64,000 nucleotides of DNA from Steinernema hermaphroditum (taxonomy: Eukaryota; Nematoda; Chromadorea; Rhabditida; Steinernematidae), in contig CM059623.1 of the NCBI GenBank assembly GCA_030435675.1, positions 10,008,012 through 10,072,011 on the forward strand, given 5' to 3'. Numbering within the stretch: position 1 is the first letter of the stretch; each line of letters opens with the position of its first letter. Under the pieces are notes generated by a model. It was not told where the DNA came from. It saw only the letters and a list, made by a program, of their open reading frames with translations, and did no database searches. A program made the translations under genes and the position numbers. Positions 46,011-57,423 of this stretch are shown one piece after another.

Positions 46011-46100
46011 CTCATGCAAATGGCTGAAGTTGGGGCCAAAAACTGTAGCCCTGCGGGCGGCAAGATTGGTGCTCATGCAAATGACTGAAGTTGTCCAAAA
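46011..46100. repeat. Two 61-bp-spaced copies of an octamer-containing block
   Basis: CTCATGCAAATG-GCTGAAGTTG at 46011 recurs at 46072 with one base changed (GACTGAAGTTG), each preceded by an ATTGG/ATTAGG-like block. Each copy contains ATGCAAAT, the classical POU-domain octamer. The block is about 1.5 kb upstream of the FAR gene at 47556. Whether it is regulatory or only a short tandem duplication cannot be told here. Confidence 0.5.
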
Positions 46101-46386
46101 ATCTGCAAAGCTAAAAAATACGCTAAAAACGGCACAAAAACTGTAAAGAAACGCAAAGCCTTGCGTCCCCAGAGATATGGTGGAAGTATAGCGCTGCCAT
46201 CTCAACTGCTTGTGTGGCTCATTGCGAACGTTCTCTGTTTGTAAGCGGGCGGTGTCGGGTTCGTTTCCCCTCGGGGTCCTTATTTTGTGTGGGTGTTTTC
46301 CCCGTGCTCACGGAAAAACACACACACACACACAAAAAGACCAACGGACCCGTCGGTTCTCCATTTATATATAGGGGATTTCCTCC

Positions 46387-46492
46387 GAATTGAGACCATT
46401 GGACTCCATTATTCGCACATTTGCGTGCTTTTTCGTTCCATTCAACTCACAGTTTTCGTATTTTGTAAAGATTGCTTCAAAGAAAAAGGTCA
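46387..46492. repeat. Degenerate direct repeat, copy 2
   Basis: Second copy of the repeat at 45599-45712, same orientation, about 790 bp apart. It lies downstream of the CA microsatellite. It may be part of a dispersed repeat family of this genome. Confidence 0.6.
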
Positions 46493-47481
46493 TTATCGAA
46501 TGCACATCTTTGCTTTGATCGTCTCCAATTTGTATGAGTTGACGAAATCAAGAATCTGCTCCAAAGGCCGATAACCTGATGTCCATCGAGTTAAGATTAT
46601 TCCTTTTTTATCCTAAGTTTCGGTGTGCTCCGGTGGCCACCACCATACAGCTTCAAAAATGAAACGTCGCAAAAGGCACTTTTATCCCCTTTGTCCGATC
46701 GTCGCTAAAGGCCAGTAAACAGCGAGATTGAGCGTAACCCAGCTCCACCACAAAGTAAACCAGCTAAACGAGTGACATTTAGGTTGCCGGTTTCGGTTTT
46801 GAGTAAACTCGCAACTGTTAACTCTGGCTGGCAGAAAAGTTCTTTATTGGCAGATTTTATTACTATACATACGGCAGCTACTGTAGCTCCGGAAAAATGT
46901 AAGATTTCTGACGAAAATGAACATAAAAAATGCGAGTTCATGGAAAGCTTGAAAATCGTTATCGAAAACTGTTGAAGTTGAGTGCTTTTTCAGGGATAAA
47001 TTAAAATTGGACAGTCACTGAATCGCCACTTTCAGACTGAATCTGACTATGAGTTTCCCATTCAGAATATCCATCAGTGACCATCACATATTGATGTTTT
47101 TGTGCTGTCTGCTATAGATTTTGTGTATTACAATAGAAGGGTCTAAGTTGCATATTGTAAGTTGAATTGACTCTCAGATTTCGATTTCTCTTCGATCGAT
47201 AGTCAGTTCGCAAAACGGTGGACACAGAATCTGTGGTCGAAGATAAATGTTGTGGCTGGAAATAAGTCCGTTCGACGCTTCTTTGTCCTCTTGTCGTCCG
47301 ATCGATCGTTTTTTGGTCGTCTTACAACGTGGTCGAGTTGCAGACGGATCGCTCGACTCTGTGCTCGATGAAGCGCTTCTGCAGATGGCGCCATGGCCTG
47401 ATCTCAAAAGACGGTTTCAACGCTGTACACTCTGAGTCATCCTCCAGCTTGACGCGCCGCATGAGGGCCGCCACGCGGCTC

Positions 47482-47507
47482 TCCGCCCCAATTACGGCGG
47501 ATATAAA
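47482..47507 (+). promoter_or_regulatory. Core promoter of FAR gene A: CCAAT within a GC inverted repeat, then TATA
   Basis: TCCGCC and GGCGGA form an inverted repeat around CCAATTA, followed directly by TATAAA at 47502-47507, about 50 bp before the ATG. The same arrangement, base for base except for one position in the spacer and the last base of the TATA box, occurs upstream of FAR gene B on the other strand. A partial version precedes FAR gene C. Confidence 0.75.
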
Positions 47508-47555
47508 CGGCTTTCACTAGCGATTCTTCACCGCTCCATCCAGCGATCTCCAAAG

Positions 47556-48193
47556 ATGTTCCGCTTCGCCGCTATCTGCCTTCTTGTCGCCGTCGCCACC
47601 CAGGCCGCTCCCCTTCCCTTCGCCGAAGTGGACATCGAGAAGATCCCCGAGGGAATCAGAGGTGAGCCCAGTCAACCACTCGGCTCCCTCTAGTCTTTTC
47701 TTTCAGTCCTGATCCCTAAGGAAGTCGTTGAGTTCTACAAGGGACTCACCCCTGAGGACAAGCAGATCCTCAAGGGACTTGGAGAGGAGGCCAAGGATCT
47801 CAAGTTCCAGACCGAGCAGGAAGCCATCGAAGCCCTGAAGGCCAAGAGCGAGTCCCTGTACAACCGCGCTAAGGTCATCTACGACCTCGTCAAGTCGAAG
47901 GTTGACGCCCTCCAGCCTGAGGCCAAGGACTTCTTCAAGCAGACTGTCGCCGCTGCTCGCTCCCTCCGCCCCGTCAGCGGACAGGTTCCCTCCGTCAACA
48001 CCATCAAGGAAACCATCCGCGGTGTCATCTCCAAGTACCAGGCTCTCCCCGAATCCGCCAAGACCGACCTTCAGCAGAAGTTCCCTCAGATCACCGCTCT
48101 CCTCCAGCGTAAGTCTTTCGCTAAGCACCAAAAGTGAGACCTTTTCTTTCAGACAAAATGGTCCAGAAGGTCATCAAGACGAAGCTCAACTAA
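47556..48193 (+). CDS. Fatty acid and retinol-binding (FAR) protein A
   Basis: Exons 47556-47661, 47707-48108 and 48153-48193 encode 182 residues. Residues 1-17 (MFRFAAICLLVAVATQA) are a signal peptide. The mature protein is alpha-helical without Cys. It has typical Gp-FAR-1 family features: an IP(K)EVVEFYKGLTPEDK start, the SLYNRAKVIYDLVKSKVDAL helix, LQPEAKDFF, and the C-terminal KYQALPESAKTDLQQKFPQI. Family length is usually 170-190 residues, so it is full length. FAR proteins are secreted nematode carriers of fatty acids and retinol. Start support is a TATA box about 50 bp upstream; the poly(A) signal AATAAA is at 48258. It faces FAR gene B tail to tail. Confidence 0.93.
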
Positions 48194-48264
48194 GCCGTCG
48201 TGAATTCCATTCCTATGAGACTTCTTTCCAATGGAGTAATTTAATTTCTTGTAACTGAATAAAA

Positions 48265-49170
48265 ACTTTGTTTGCATATCGTTGTTTGTCGGAAAGGTTA
48301 TGGTCACTTTCTCAGGTTCCATTTTTGGCTACTTTCTTCTGATTTCATTTCGCAACGATAAGGCATGCCAAGTCTGGTACCAAATACGTACCGGAATACA
48401 CTGAAACTTCTGATGAAGTGCTTCTCGCACTGCTTCTCGTCCTCGTTCTCCCTACTCTTTACGATGCTAAAGAGATAACTAGAAAAAAGACTCCATTTCG
48501 CTGCAGGTGTGCCTCTAGAAACTAAAAACCTTGACGTTAATGATTGTTTTAGAAACTCGCACTCAATTATAACTATGCGAGATATGAACTCTTCATCTTC
48601 GATCGGGGATTGATCAAGTACTTTGGTTTCTAGTACTTTCAGAAGATCAGCACAACCCATCAAGTAGCGAAGACATGCGGCATACCGACTACACTTTCAG
48701 ATGTTACAATAACTGAGTGGTGTTGCTTCTGGTCGCTGGGCTTTGCCTCATATTCAGTAACACGGCTCGCACTTCATCCGAGGTTAAGGCCTTTACAGAT
48801 TGGGTTTTATGGAATGATCTACGTTGAGCCCTGAATATGACCTACGAGAAGCTACAAGTTGTTTTCAATAACCGAGTTTTGAAAATCATTGAAGTGCCAT
48901 GAAGAAGCTCACATATAACAAAATTGATGCCGATAACTCCAACGAGTAGAAGTTCATTGTTTCTTTGTGGGTTTCTTTGAAAGACCATGCAGATTACGCG
49001 GCGCTCTCTGCCGGCAGATGCCCAAGGTCGGGCCATCTGCGACAGCATTACAATGGACGCCGCCACGAAGAAGATACTAATCATCTGTCAGTCACTCTGT
49101 GTGGTCCCATCGCAACATTTGCCCCAGTGCAATGTATCCAGATGAAAAGTCAGAACCATTTCAGTTACCA
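48265..49170. other. Spacer between convergent FAR genes A and B
   Basis: About 900 bp between the two poly(A) signals (48258 on plus, 49178-49173 on minus). An open frame on the minus strand (48304-48663) shows no splice context, domain or promoter. No sequence similarity between the two halves of the spacer was evident, so the inverted duplication seems limited to promoter plus gene. Confidence 0.45.
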
Positions 49171-49267
49171 AATTTATTCAGAAACTTAACCGATGGAAAA
49201 CAAAAAGAGATAAGTTAGAAGTGGGACGAATTACAAAAACAATCGAAAGATGGAATCATGGAATCAC

Positions 49268-49858
49268 TTAGTTCTTCTCGAGGAGGGACTTGGCGATCTT
49301 CTTGATCTTCTCGTTCTTGATCAGAGCGGTGATCTGGGGGAACTGTCCCTGGAGATCGGCCTTGGCTTCGGCGGAGAGGGCCTGGTAGTTTCCGATGATG
49401 GTCTTGGCGGTCTCCTTCACCTTGGGGATGTCGTAGGACTTTCCGTCGGCGGGGCGGAGGGCACGGACGGCGGCGATGGTGGTCTTGATGAAGGTGTTGG
49501 CTTCGGGCTGGAGGGCATCAACCTTCGACTTGACGAGATCGTAGATGACCTTGGCGCGGTTGTAGAGGGACTCGCTCTTGGCCTTCAGGGCTTCGATGGC
49601 TTCCTGCTCGCTCTTGAACTCCTTGGCCTTGGCTCCGAGCTCCTTGATGATCTGCTTGTCCTCAGGGGTGAGTCCCTTGTAGAACTCAACGACTTCCTTG
49701 GGGATCAGGGCTGAAAGCAGGGGCTAGAGCGAGCCTTGAGGCCGGCAAGGCTTACCCTTGATGTCGGCGGGGATCTTGTCGATGCTTCCTCCGAAGGGAA
49801 GAGGGACGGCCTGGATGGCGACGATGAGGAGGAGGCAGACGGCGGCGGAGCGGAACAT
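49268..49858 (-). CDS. Fatty acid and retinol-binding (FAR) protein B
   Basis: Exons 49858-49756 and 49710-49268 encode 181 residues. The signal peptide is MFRSAAVCLLLIVAIQA. The mature part repeats the family blocks ALIPKEVVEFYKGLTPEDK, SLYNRAKVIYDLVKSKVDAL and YQALSAEAKADLQGQFPQI. It is the closest relative of gene A in the window, including promoter and leader. Unlike genes A and C it has no intron near the 3' end: the sequence reads straight through to LLEKN and stop, so the last intron was lost here or never gained. AATAAA is at 49178-49173. Confidence 0.93.
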
Positions 49859-49903
49859 CTTTGGAACTCGATGCGATGATGGAGAATCCGGCGTCTGAAG
49901 CCG

Positions 49904-49929
49904 CTTATATCCGCCGAAATTGGGGCGGA
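49904..49929 (-). promoter_or_regulatory. Core promoter of FAR gene B, near copy of gene A promoter
   Basis: On the minus strand TCCGCC, CCAATTT and GGCGGA are followed by TATAAG (49909-49904), about 46 bp before the ATG. It matches the FAR gene A element at 47482-47507 with about two differences. The conservation extends into the leader (GCGGCTTCA... and TTCCAAAGATG at the start codon). Confidence 0.75.
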
Positions 49930-49930
49930 G

Positions 49931-52900
49931 AGCCGCGCTGCGGGCCTCGCGCGTCGCGTCCTCCAGGCGTTCCCCCCAAAGAGCAAAGCGATGAATCGTA
50001 GTTTTTACCAATCAGGCCATTGCGGCCGACGGCGGATCCGCCCGATCTGCATACAAACTACAGCCGATCAGACGATGAGCGATCATCGCGGAGTAGACGG
50101 AGAGGAGATGAGCTGTCTGAGACATATCATCCACAGACAGTAGACATAGCATGGAACTTCAAAGACTGACGTTAGATTGAGCTGGATATGCAGATGTTGG
50201 AACAAGTGGAAATGAAATGGGGATACTCAGCAGTGGATATCTTTGTGCATGAGGTGCAGAAGCCTGTTCTTTCCTTTAGTTCGCAAACTATCAAATCGCA
50301 GTTGTATATTTGAATTTCGACATGACCCTTGTTTGGATGATTTGTTCAGAGCATCACTTCTAGGGCAAGGCTAATTTTGTCTGAGTACGCTGAAATTTCT
50401 AAATAGCTAATATTCCTTTACAGTTTGCTACTTCATCTCTATTTCACGAAGCAAAGGCATTTCGTTTGGCATAACACCAAACAGAGACAAAACGAAGGAA
50501 ATCTCTTGGTTCATGCCTGGAGTGGCGTTGATGGTCGTTGGCGGTGCTCTTCATGGAATCGGCGACTCTCCGGAAAAGGTGACGGAAAGGTTCTGCTGCA
50601 AATGACGATTTGTTTTTGTAGTTATCGATAAACTTCAAAAACTTGCATTGCAGAATTTGCAAACAGCTGTAGAGATGAAAAAGTGCGACGTTCTCTTATT
50701 CCAGGCATTGTTGCCCGTGGTCTTTGTAAGGATGTCCTCAAAAATGTGCCTCAATTCTTCATCAGACGAGACGCGACAACATCAAGAAGATCGCTATGCG
50801 ATTGCTTGCTCACCTGTAGTCTGCACTTTATGGATACATGTTTTGTGTTATTGCTGATCTTTTCGTCGGACGGCGTTGGACTTGTGGACTTTTGGGAAAG
50901 CGAACGGGTCTTTTTTTAGCGAACGAAAGCGATCTTTTCGTCGGACGACTCAGTCGCCTCATATACAGTGTTTACTAATGTCAGAAGTCATTATATCGGT
51001 GATGCTAAGGTAACATGTCTAGCTGATTGTCTAGAATATAGCTGATTTGAGAGATAAAAAACAGAAAGACCTAGCGAGACTATGTTAGCTTTAAACACAG
51101 AGCGCAAAACGGAAGAATATCGTAAGGTTTCCACAGCTTTCCGTCCATTCAGAATATGATAATTCGATACGACCTAGATTTTTTTTGCAACCGATGGATC
51201 GCCTTTTCTAAGGAAAGTAAAAAATTGAACTTGAAAAATAGAACTATAGTGATTAAAACAATGATTCACACACAGACTGTTTTTCAAATGCAAACTTTAA
51301 ACCTTCCTGCTCGTATAGACCTGTCCCTTAGGGGTTCGCCTCTCATCGAGAAAGAGTGAACTTCCTTTCAAATGACCCCTTCGCCATTTTGTAAAACATT
51401 CGCATTAAGTGATGCTGAAAAAGTAAAAAAAGTCATGTTGATTTGTAATCCGACGTAAGCCGTTGATTCGAGAATGAAAATCGGTAACTCGATTTGTAAT
51501 CTTTAGAGTTCTGCTATGCTCAAACCGCGTTTGAAGATTGTGTCGTCAAACTAAACTTTTATCCACGTGTTAGGTACAACGCACCACATGTTGCCACGCT
51601 GATTAGTAGCTCCACTCCAGGACACCTTTCTATCTATCAGTTTAAAGCAGCTCTCACCCTTCACCCTTCGATCACTGCTGCTATGCATCGTTATTCTCAT
51701 TAAGTTCCCGAGCAGTTGACGCAAGCCGAAAGGTTTAAAGTAATTAATTGTGCGCTTCGACGGCACCCCAAAGCCAACTGTCACGCGTCTTTCATCCGCT
51801 TCCTTTCAATCGCATCTCTTTCGAAGTCACAACCTCCTCACTCCAAATGGCTATTTTCGGCGAATCGTTTGGAAATCAGACACCCGTTTGAGTGTTTATG
51901 AAACTTGTGGCAATTTGAGAAATCGTTATGTGACTCCGACTTTCACAAACACACTCGAAGAGATCAGTTCTGTCGGCTGCGTCATTGTTGTGCGTATGCA
52001 AGGAGCGAAGAGATGAGCATGGCCTGACTCAGAACGTCCTTCTGTCGCGGCGGCGATAACGCCACCACATCTGCCGAGTGAAGTGGAAAGACGAAAGGAC
52101 AAAGCGCGGCGAGAAGAAGAAGATGTTTGGGCAACAACAAAAGCCAAATGCGATCGGACGATATCTGCAGAGAGAAGATAAAAACTCACATTAAGCCTTT
52201 GCAGCTTTGCACTTTCAGGCATAATTGGCTGCACTTAAAATTGACAGATGAGATAAACAGGATCTGAGACCAACAGTGTAAAGAGATGGTTGGCCTTGTG
52301 GATTTAGAACTCTTGGTAACACTCAAGTTGATTATGTTTGAACGACGATTTTTTAGAATCGGACAGTCATTGAATTGACCGAACAGTACGTTTAAGGCCC
52401 GCATTAAAACACAAGGGTTTTTTGCAATCGGTGAATTACTGACGAAGATCGTGCTGTTAATAACACCAACCTTGAGCTGAATGTTTTGAGGATCGAATTT
52501 TTAATCATTTAAAACAGCGATTTTCAAGATAGAATTTCTCTGGCAATTCCACTTTTGAATATTCTCAGTATAACTGCCAAAACAACCGATGCCCTAACCC
52601 TCGTGGCGTGCAAAAGGCCCCTTACACAAAGACAACTCCCAGAAGACGATGCTTCATTCTACGACAACATTCTATCGCTAGATGAGTGGAGATGAATGGA
52701 AGCGAGATCAGTCGTTCGTAATGGAAGGTGCCGTTTGTGTTCAGACGGATTCCACTATTCCACGGCAACATTCCATCGCCAGCAAGCTTACTCCACGCAA
52801 CTCAAAGTGCCACTCAGAACAGCTTCGAACCAGTGTCTAAGTATTACAAATTCTGCTCAAATTTACTTTTTTTTCAGAACGGTAAAGAGGCAAAGAATTC

Positions 52901-54506
52901 AATCGTTCGGAGTTCATTTAAATGTTGGCAAGAACCCCTGTAATCAGGTACTCTTAGCAGTGAATTCGTCGACAAATTAATCATCTAATTACGTTGGAAG
53001 AACAGCCAGTCGTCAAGTATCAATTATCAAAACCTTTCAGCGAACATTGAACACTTAAATGAAGGTTACATCTTTGCTAAAATGAACTCCTTTACCGTAC
53101 TTAGGAATGCGCTATTTCCTGGTAGACTCTATATTTATAGAATTCCGCTAATGAGGGCATTGGAAAGTTCGACCCCGCTTGTATCCCACTCACGTATGAC
53201 ACATGAGTGGAAGTAGATGAGGAACAATTGATATTAAAAGCGATGAGACTGCTGACTTATTCTTTTCCAGCCGACCTTAATCGATTTAATTTCTAGACAT
53301 CCTTTGTTTGCTGCGCAATTATAAAAGATCGAATAGCATAAGAGAAATTGTACACCTTTTACACAAATGTTAGGAGAACATAACTTTCAATTTTGCAGCT
53401 TTTCTAATCGTCCACTTAATACTTATATTCAGCATAGACTCTCCTAGAAAATGAAGCTACTTCTACTTCAAAACAAACAGTTAGTCACTGATTAATTTTT
53501 ATAAAGAAATTTGAGGTTCTATGTCACTGTTGGGTGTTGGCTAAGTGCAGTTCCAACACAAAATTTTCCCGTGATTCATGTAATTCACTTGTTTGCATGC
53601 ACATGTCAACACGATTCTCAATGACCACTCATTGACCACCTTCTCACTTTCTGGCTCGTCGGCTCCTCCGCTGTTTACGTAATCCAATCCACATTCACCT
53701 TTGTCCCACAACATGGCGTGAACTGCGAAAAATCGCGTGATCTCTCCGAGAAGACTCACCTCTGATGAGACCTGTCATAAAATCCACCGTCCTCATCTCT
53801 CTGATATCTTTCTCTGCAAATCTTCTTTTCCCCGAGTGAAGACAGCCGTCGGCGTTGTATCGGCACTGATATCGCAAAAAGCGCTAGTTGCAATTTTTAC
53901 AGCAAACATGTGGCGCGTCGGACAGCGCTTCACGAGCAAAGATCGCCCATGGCGGATTGATTAGGGCTGAGCGCTCAGCGAGGATCACCGCGGCCAGCAG
54001 TGAAAGAAAGGATCGAGTGATTTTTGAAGCCTGACATAGCAGTTGGTTCCTCAAACACAAAAGCGCTCTTTGCTCCCACCGCGCTACCATATTTTATGCA
54101 AATTTATTGGACAGCGGGATGTCACCGCGCACGCAATGTGCCGATGAGGACAAAGAATGTCGATTGAGGGATCGCTTTGATCGATGATCGCGTTTGGAAT
54201 TCTTCCTTCTTAGCAATTAGGGCGAAAAGGAAAACAGAGGAATCGACGGCAAATGTGTGAGCAACGTGTTTTCGGCATTTCTGAAATGTTTGGCAAACAG
54301 CTGGTGAGAACAGCTGAGTCTTTGCCGGATGTCAGAGCGTTTCAGTTTATTCGAGAGTAGAGGAAATGGAAGCATATTTCTGAAAACGCTAGCATAATCT
54401 ATGGCAGGAACAAAAAAAAAGACCTTCCAATGTCAATTGATACGCTATTTGACTTGTGATGAGTTGAGGCTTCGCTTACATAGACGGTCTGTGTCTCGCA
54501 AAGCGT
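49931..54506. other. Intergenic region, no supported gene
   Basis: Many short open frames on both strands, none with in-phase splice sites, promoter or domain. A CCGATCTGCATACAAAC-type block of about 22 bp at 50040-50062 recurs at 55385-55406. A pair of similar short blocks, CATTCTACGACAACATTC at 52653 and CACTATTCCACGGCAAC at 52755, suggests a small diverged tandem duplication. Confidence 0.4.
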
Positions 54507-54509
54507 GCT

Positions 54510-54570
<61 letters not shown>

Positions 54571-54580
54571 ACCGGGAGCG
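54507..54580 (+). tRNA. tRNA-Asn (anticodon GTT)
   Basis: A 74-base cloverleaf. The acceptor arm GCTTCCG pairs with CGGGAGC (one T-G pair) with discriminator G. The D arm contains GGCGCAATCGGTTAGCGC. The anticodon stem TTCGG/CCGAA encloses loop CTGTTAA, anticodon GTT. The T arm is GTTGG-TTCAAGC-CCAAC-like. There is no intron. A run of six T at 54584-54589 gives the RNA polymerase III terminator. The internal A and B box sequences are intact. Confidence 0.96.
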
Positions 54581-54583
54581 ATC

Positions 54584-54589
54584 TTTTTT
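54584..54589 (+). terminator. Pol III terminator of tRNA-Asn
   Basis: Six consecutive T starting three bases after the tRNA 3' end. Confidence 0.85.
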
Positions 54590-56719
54590 CTCTCCGTTTT
54601 CATTTTATTTGCTTTTACATGCATGTCCAAAAGCTTAATCAAAAAGATATTCGCCCTTATTATCAACGACTTGTCACCAACATCCACGTAGGGAATGAAT
54701 ATTGAGAGCTGTAAAAGAGCTATTGATGGCCAACAGATTTGCAGGTTCTTTTCCTATTTGTTTCTTCACACTTTACATGGAATTTCAATTGATTTGGGAC
54801 TGACTCAATCCAAAAAATCCGAACTTTCTGCCCACCCTGTACTCACAAAGGGCAATTGAAACGGTGTTCTGGACTCGAGAGAATACACGCATTTTTCTGT
54901 GTTAGTGCTGAAATATGTCTTGGTCCCTTTTTGTCACGTTTGCATAGATCTGAAGAAGAAGATACTGAACCACATGCACCTGCAGAGTCGCTTCTCCAGA
55001 ATGCGGATGTTCAGTGAAGAACATTCCAATTTTAACCGGCCAAAACGATGAATCATAAAGACCATTGGACAATGGATAAACAAGCCTCTCTTCCGGGAGA
55101 TAATAGGTTTACAACATTTCCAATCGGCATAGCTATGCCAGATCAGCTGTTGGAAACGAGGTGGACTTTGGCAGAGTTCAAAGGGCGCAAAACTGATTTC
55201 ATGCAGCTTTTAAATTTGAACCCGATCAGTCTTGGTCTGAGGTGAGGTTTATAATTTTCGGTCAGATAATGAACCATGAAAAAAATAAAACTATGCGTAC
55301 TAAATGATCGCTAGTTGACCGGTTACTTGAGATTTCACGAACAATGCCGAAAAACGAGCAGTTGTTGATGCGATAAACAGATGGCCGATCTGCATACAAA
55401 CTACAGAAGCCATCTGTCCTCGCAACAGAAGAAATGTCGATAAAGTCCTCAAAAACCAATAAGTTCGATATAATATGCTGCACACCACAATGCACTAGGT
55501 TCGAGGCACATTCTTATTACCATATTTTGTTGCAATACATTGATACGGTAGTGAGCTTTTGTACTCGTCAATTATGTTTCCCGAGTTCAACACCAAATTA
55601 AGAGCATAATTACTACCTTATGAAAAACCGTTAATTTGATTTCCACTTAATTGCGGGGACTGAGACATCTGTTAGCAAATGATCAACATTTCACCGACGG
55701 CAATTTTTCCCAAAATGTGTTTAGTTCGTTGATGGTTCATTGATATAGTTTCGTGCATTTACCTAACTCCTTAAAAACGAATCAAAATCGTGAAATATTC
55801 CACCAAAAGTGCAGTGGTACAATACTTCAAAATAAAAAAAAATAGAGAAATAGATAAAAAACACAGAAATGAAAAAGATTAACATATTGAAGCTTCCTAG
55901 AGGGATAAATTTCGGGAGAGCACATCTAGAGCGAATAGTATTTGTACTAAGAATTTTCTATGAAGAATATGTCTTTCCTTTGATGCACAAAAAAAGACCG
56001 CAAAGAGCTGAAAAGTAAACATTCACGGTGTTATGTTGCATCCAAAAAACGATCGTTAACACCTTTTTGTGGCCATTGGACATCAAATATCAGAAATACC
56101 CCGAAAACATTCTTTTTGCTGATCAGATATAAGAAATTCCGTATGGCTAGAAAACAGGTCAACTTACTTCAATGACAAACTTATCCTACTACTCGTCGCT
56201 ATCAGAAATACTCTGAAAACACCCATCTTTCTTGTGCTTATCAGATATCGGAGAGGCTTGTGCATGAGCGTGGCTCTGTGGCGGTAGAAGAACCCGGTCA
56301 ACTTACTCGTAAGAAACTTTTTCTGCAAAATATCACACAAGTTGACTGCTTGTCATATTCTTGCTAGATTTTGGTAGCATCAGAGCAAACCCTATGTTTC
56401 TCCACATTTATTGGCTTTGTGCTGCAGAAATACAAATAAGATGCATCGGAATATGCAAATGAGCGTTTAGGAGGGCTGACAAGAACAAAGACATTATTGA
56501 TGTCCCTCCGAAAACGGCGACCGAAACGCAACTCTTCCTCCGAAAGCCATTATCGATGGGCCTTTGAGTCTTCGCGGTCTTTGTGTGTTTGTTGCGTTTC
56601 TCTGCTCGTGATAGATTTGCATTTTGCCGTAAAACGGCCCCGGGAGGGCATCCTCCGGAAGAGCCCAGGGCGGCGCCGTTGGCATAAACAAACGCGCGCC
56701 GCCTTCCTTGCCGAGTGCC
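54590..56719. other. Intergenic region between tRNA-Asn and FAR gene C
   Basis: No supported gene. AT-rich except for a GC-rich stretch at about 56510-56740 next to the FAR gene C promoter. An ATGCAAAT octamer occurs near 56453. The open frame 55048-55245 ends at a plausible donor (GTGAGG) but has no acceptable partner exon. Confidence 0.4.
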
Positions 56720-56743
56720 TCCGCCCCATCAACGGTATATAAA
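56720..56743 (+). promoter_or_regulatory. Core promoter of FAR gene C
   Basis: TCCGCCCCAT, then ACGG, then TATATAAAA, with TATAAA at 56738-56743, about 50 bp before the ATG. The TCCGCCCCA block and its spacing to TATA match FAR genes A and B. The CCAAT box and the right arm GGCGGA are not conserved here. Confidence 0.65.
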
Positions 56744-56791
56744 AGGGCCTGGTCGGCAGCCGATTCAGCAACCAAGAAGCATCCGAGCAAG

Positions 56792-57423
56792 ATGTTCCGC
56801 CACGCCATCGCCGTCCTCCTTCTGGCCTCGACCATCTCGGCCGCTGCCATCACTTTCACCAGCCTCGACAAGATCCCTCAGGATATCAAGAGTAAGAGTT
56901 TTCGGCCTTTTCGGCCCTCATAGCTCGCGTTTCAGCTCTGATCCCCAAGGAGGTCATGGACTTCTATAAGGGACTCAACGATCAGGACAAGACCATCCTC
57001 AAGGACCTGGCCAAGGAAGGAAAGAACCTGAAGAACGAGCAGGAAGCCCTCGAGGTCCTCAAGGGAAAGAGCGAGTCGCTCTACACCCGCGCCAAGGCCC
57101 TCTACGACCTCGTCAAGGGAAAGGTCGAGGCTCTCGAGCCTGAGGCCAAGACCTTCGTCAGGGGCTCCATCGAGAAGGTCCGCGCCCTCCGTCCCGCCGA
57201 CGGAAAGTCCTACGACATCCCCAAGGTGAAGGAAGTTGCCAAGGAGATCATCGCCAAGTACAAGACCCTCTCCGCCGCCGCCAAGACCGACATCGAGAAG
57301 CAGTTCCCCCAGATCACCGGACTCCTCAAGAGTGAGTCCCTCCCTCTACCGTAATCCTTCTACTCTCCGCTTTCAGACGAGAAGGTCCAGAAGTTCGCCA
57401 AGGGACTCCTCGAGAAGAACTAA
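56792..57423 (+). CDS. Fatty acid and retinol-binding (FAR) protein C
   Basis: Exons 56792-56891, 56936-57331 and 57377-57423 encode 180 residues. The signal peptide is MFRHAIAVLLLASTISA. Family blocks are LIPKEVMDFYKGLNDQDK, SLYTRAKALYDLVKGKVEAL, LEPEAKTFV and YKTLSAAAKTDIEKQFPQI. The C-terminal exon encodes EKVQKFAKGLLEKN. Intron positions match gene A exactly, with the first intron after IK/R and the last within the LLK/LLQ segment, so the two share a common ancestor with this structure. Poly(A) AATAAA is at 57532. Codon use is strongly C/G-ending, as in A and B, which suggests high expression. Confidence 0.93.

Larger units (their letters stand above)
45330..47480. other. Intergenic DNA with small repeats, no gene seen
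   Basis: No supported coding region. It holds a 9-bp perfect hairpin at 45770-45793 (GTGACATGC, six-base loop, GCATGTCAC), a CA microsatellite at 46317-46334, a 61-bp-spaced repeat of CTCATGCAAATG and a degenerate direct repeat (both listed separately). Confidence 0.5.

Noticed and set aside
46317..46334. CA dinucleotide run as a possible CRISPR-like or telomeric repeat
   Set aside because: It is a simple short microsatellite without spacers.
51716..52234. Open frames on both strands near 51.7-52.2 kb
   Set aside because: Both strands open over the same DNA, no splice-phase support and no domain.
55048..55245. Open frame MNHKDHW... ending at a possible donor site
   Set aside because: No acceptor and second exon in phase within reach, no promoter, and no recognisable domain.
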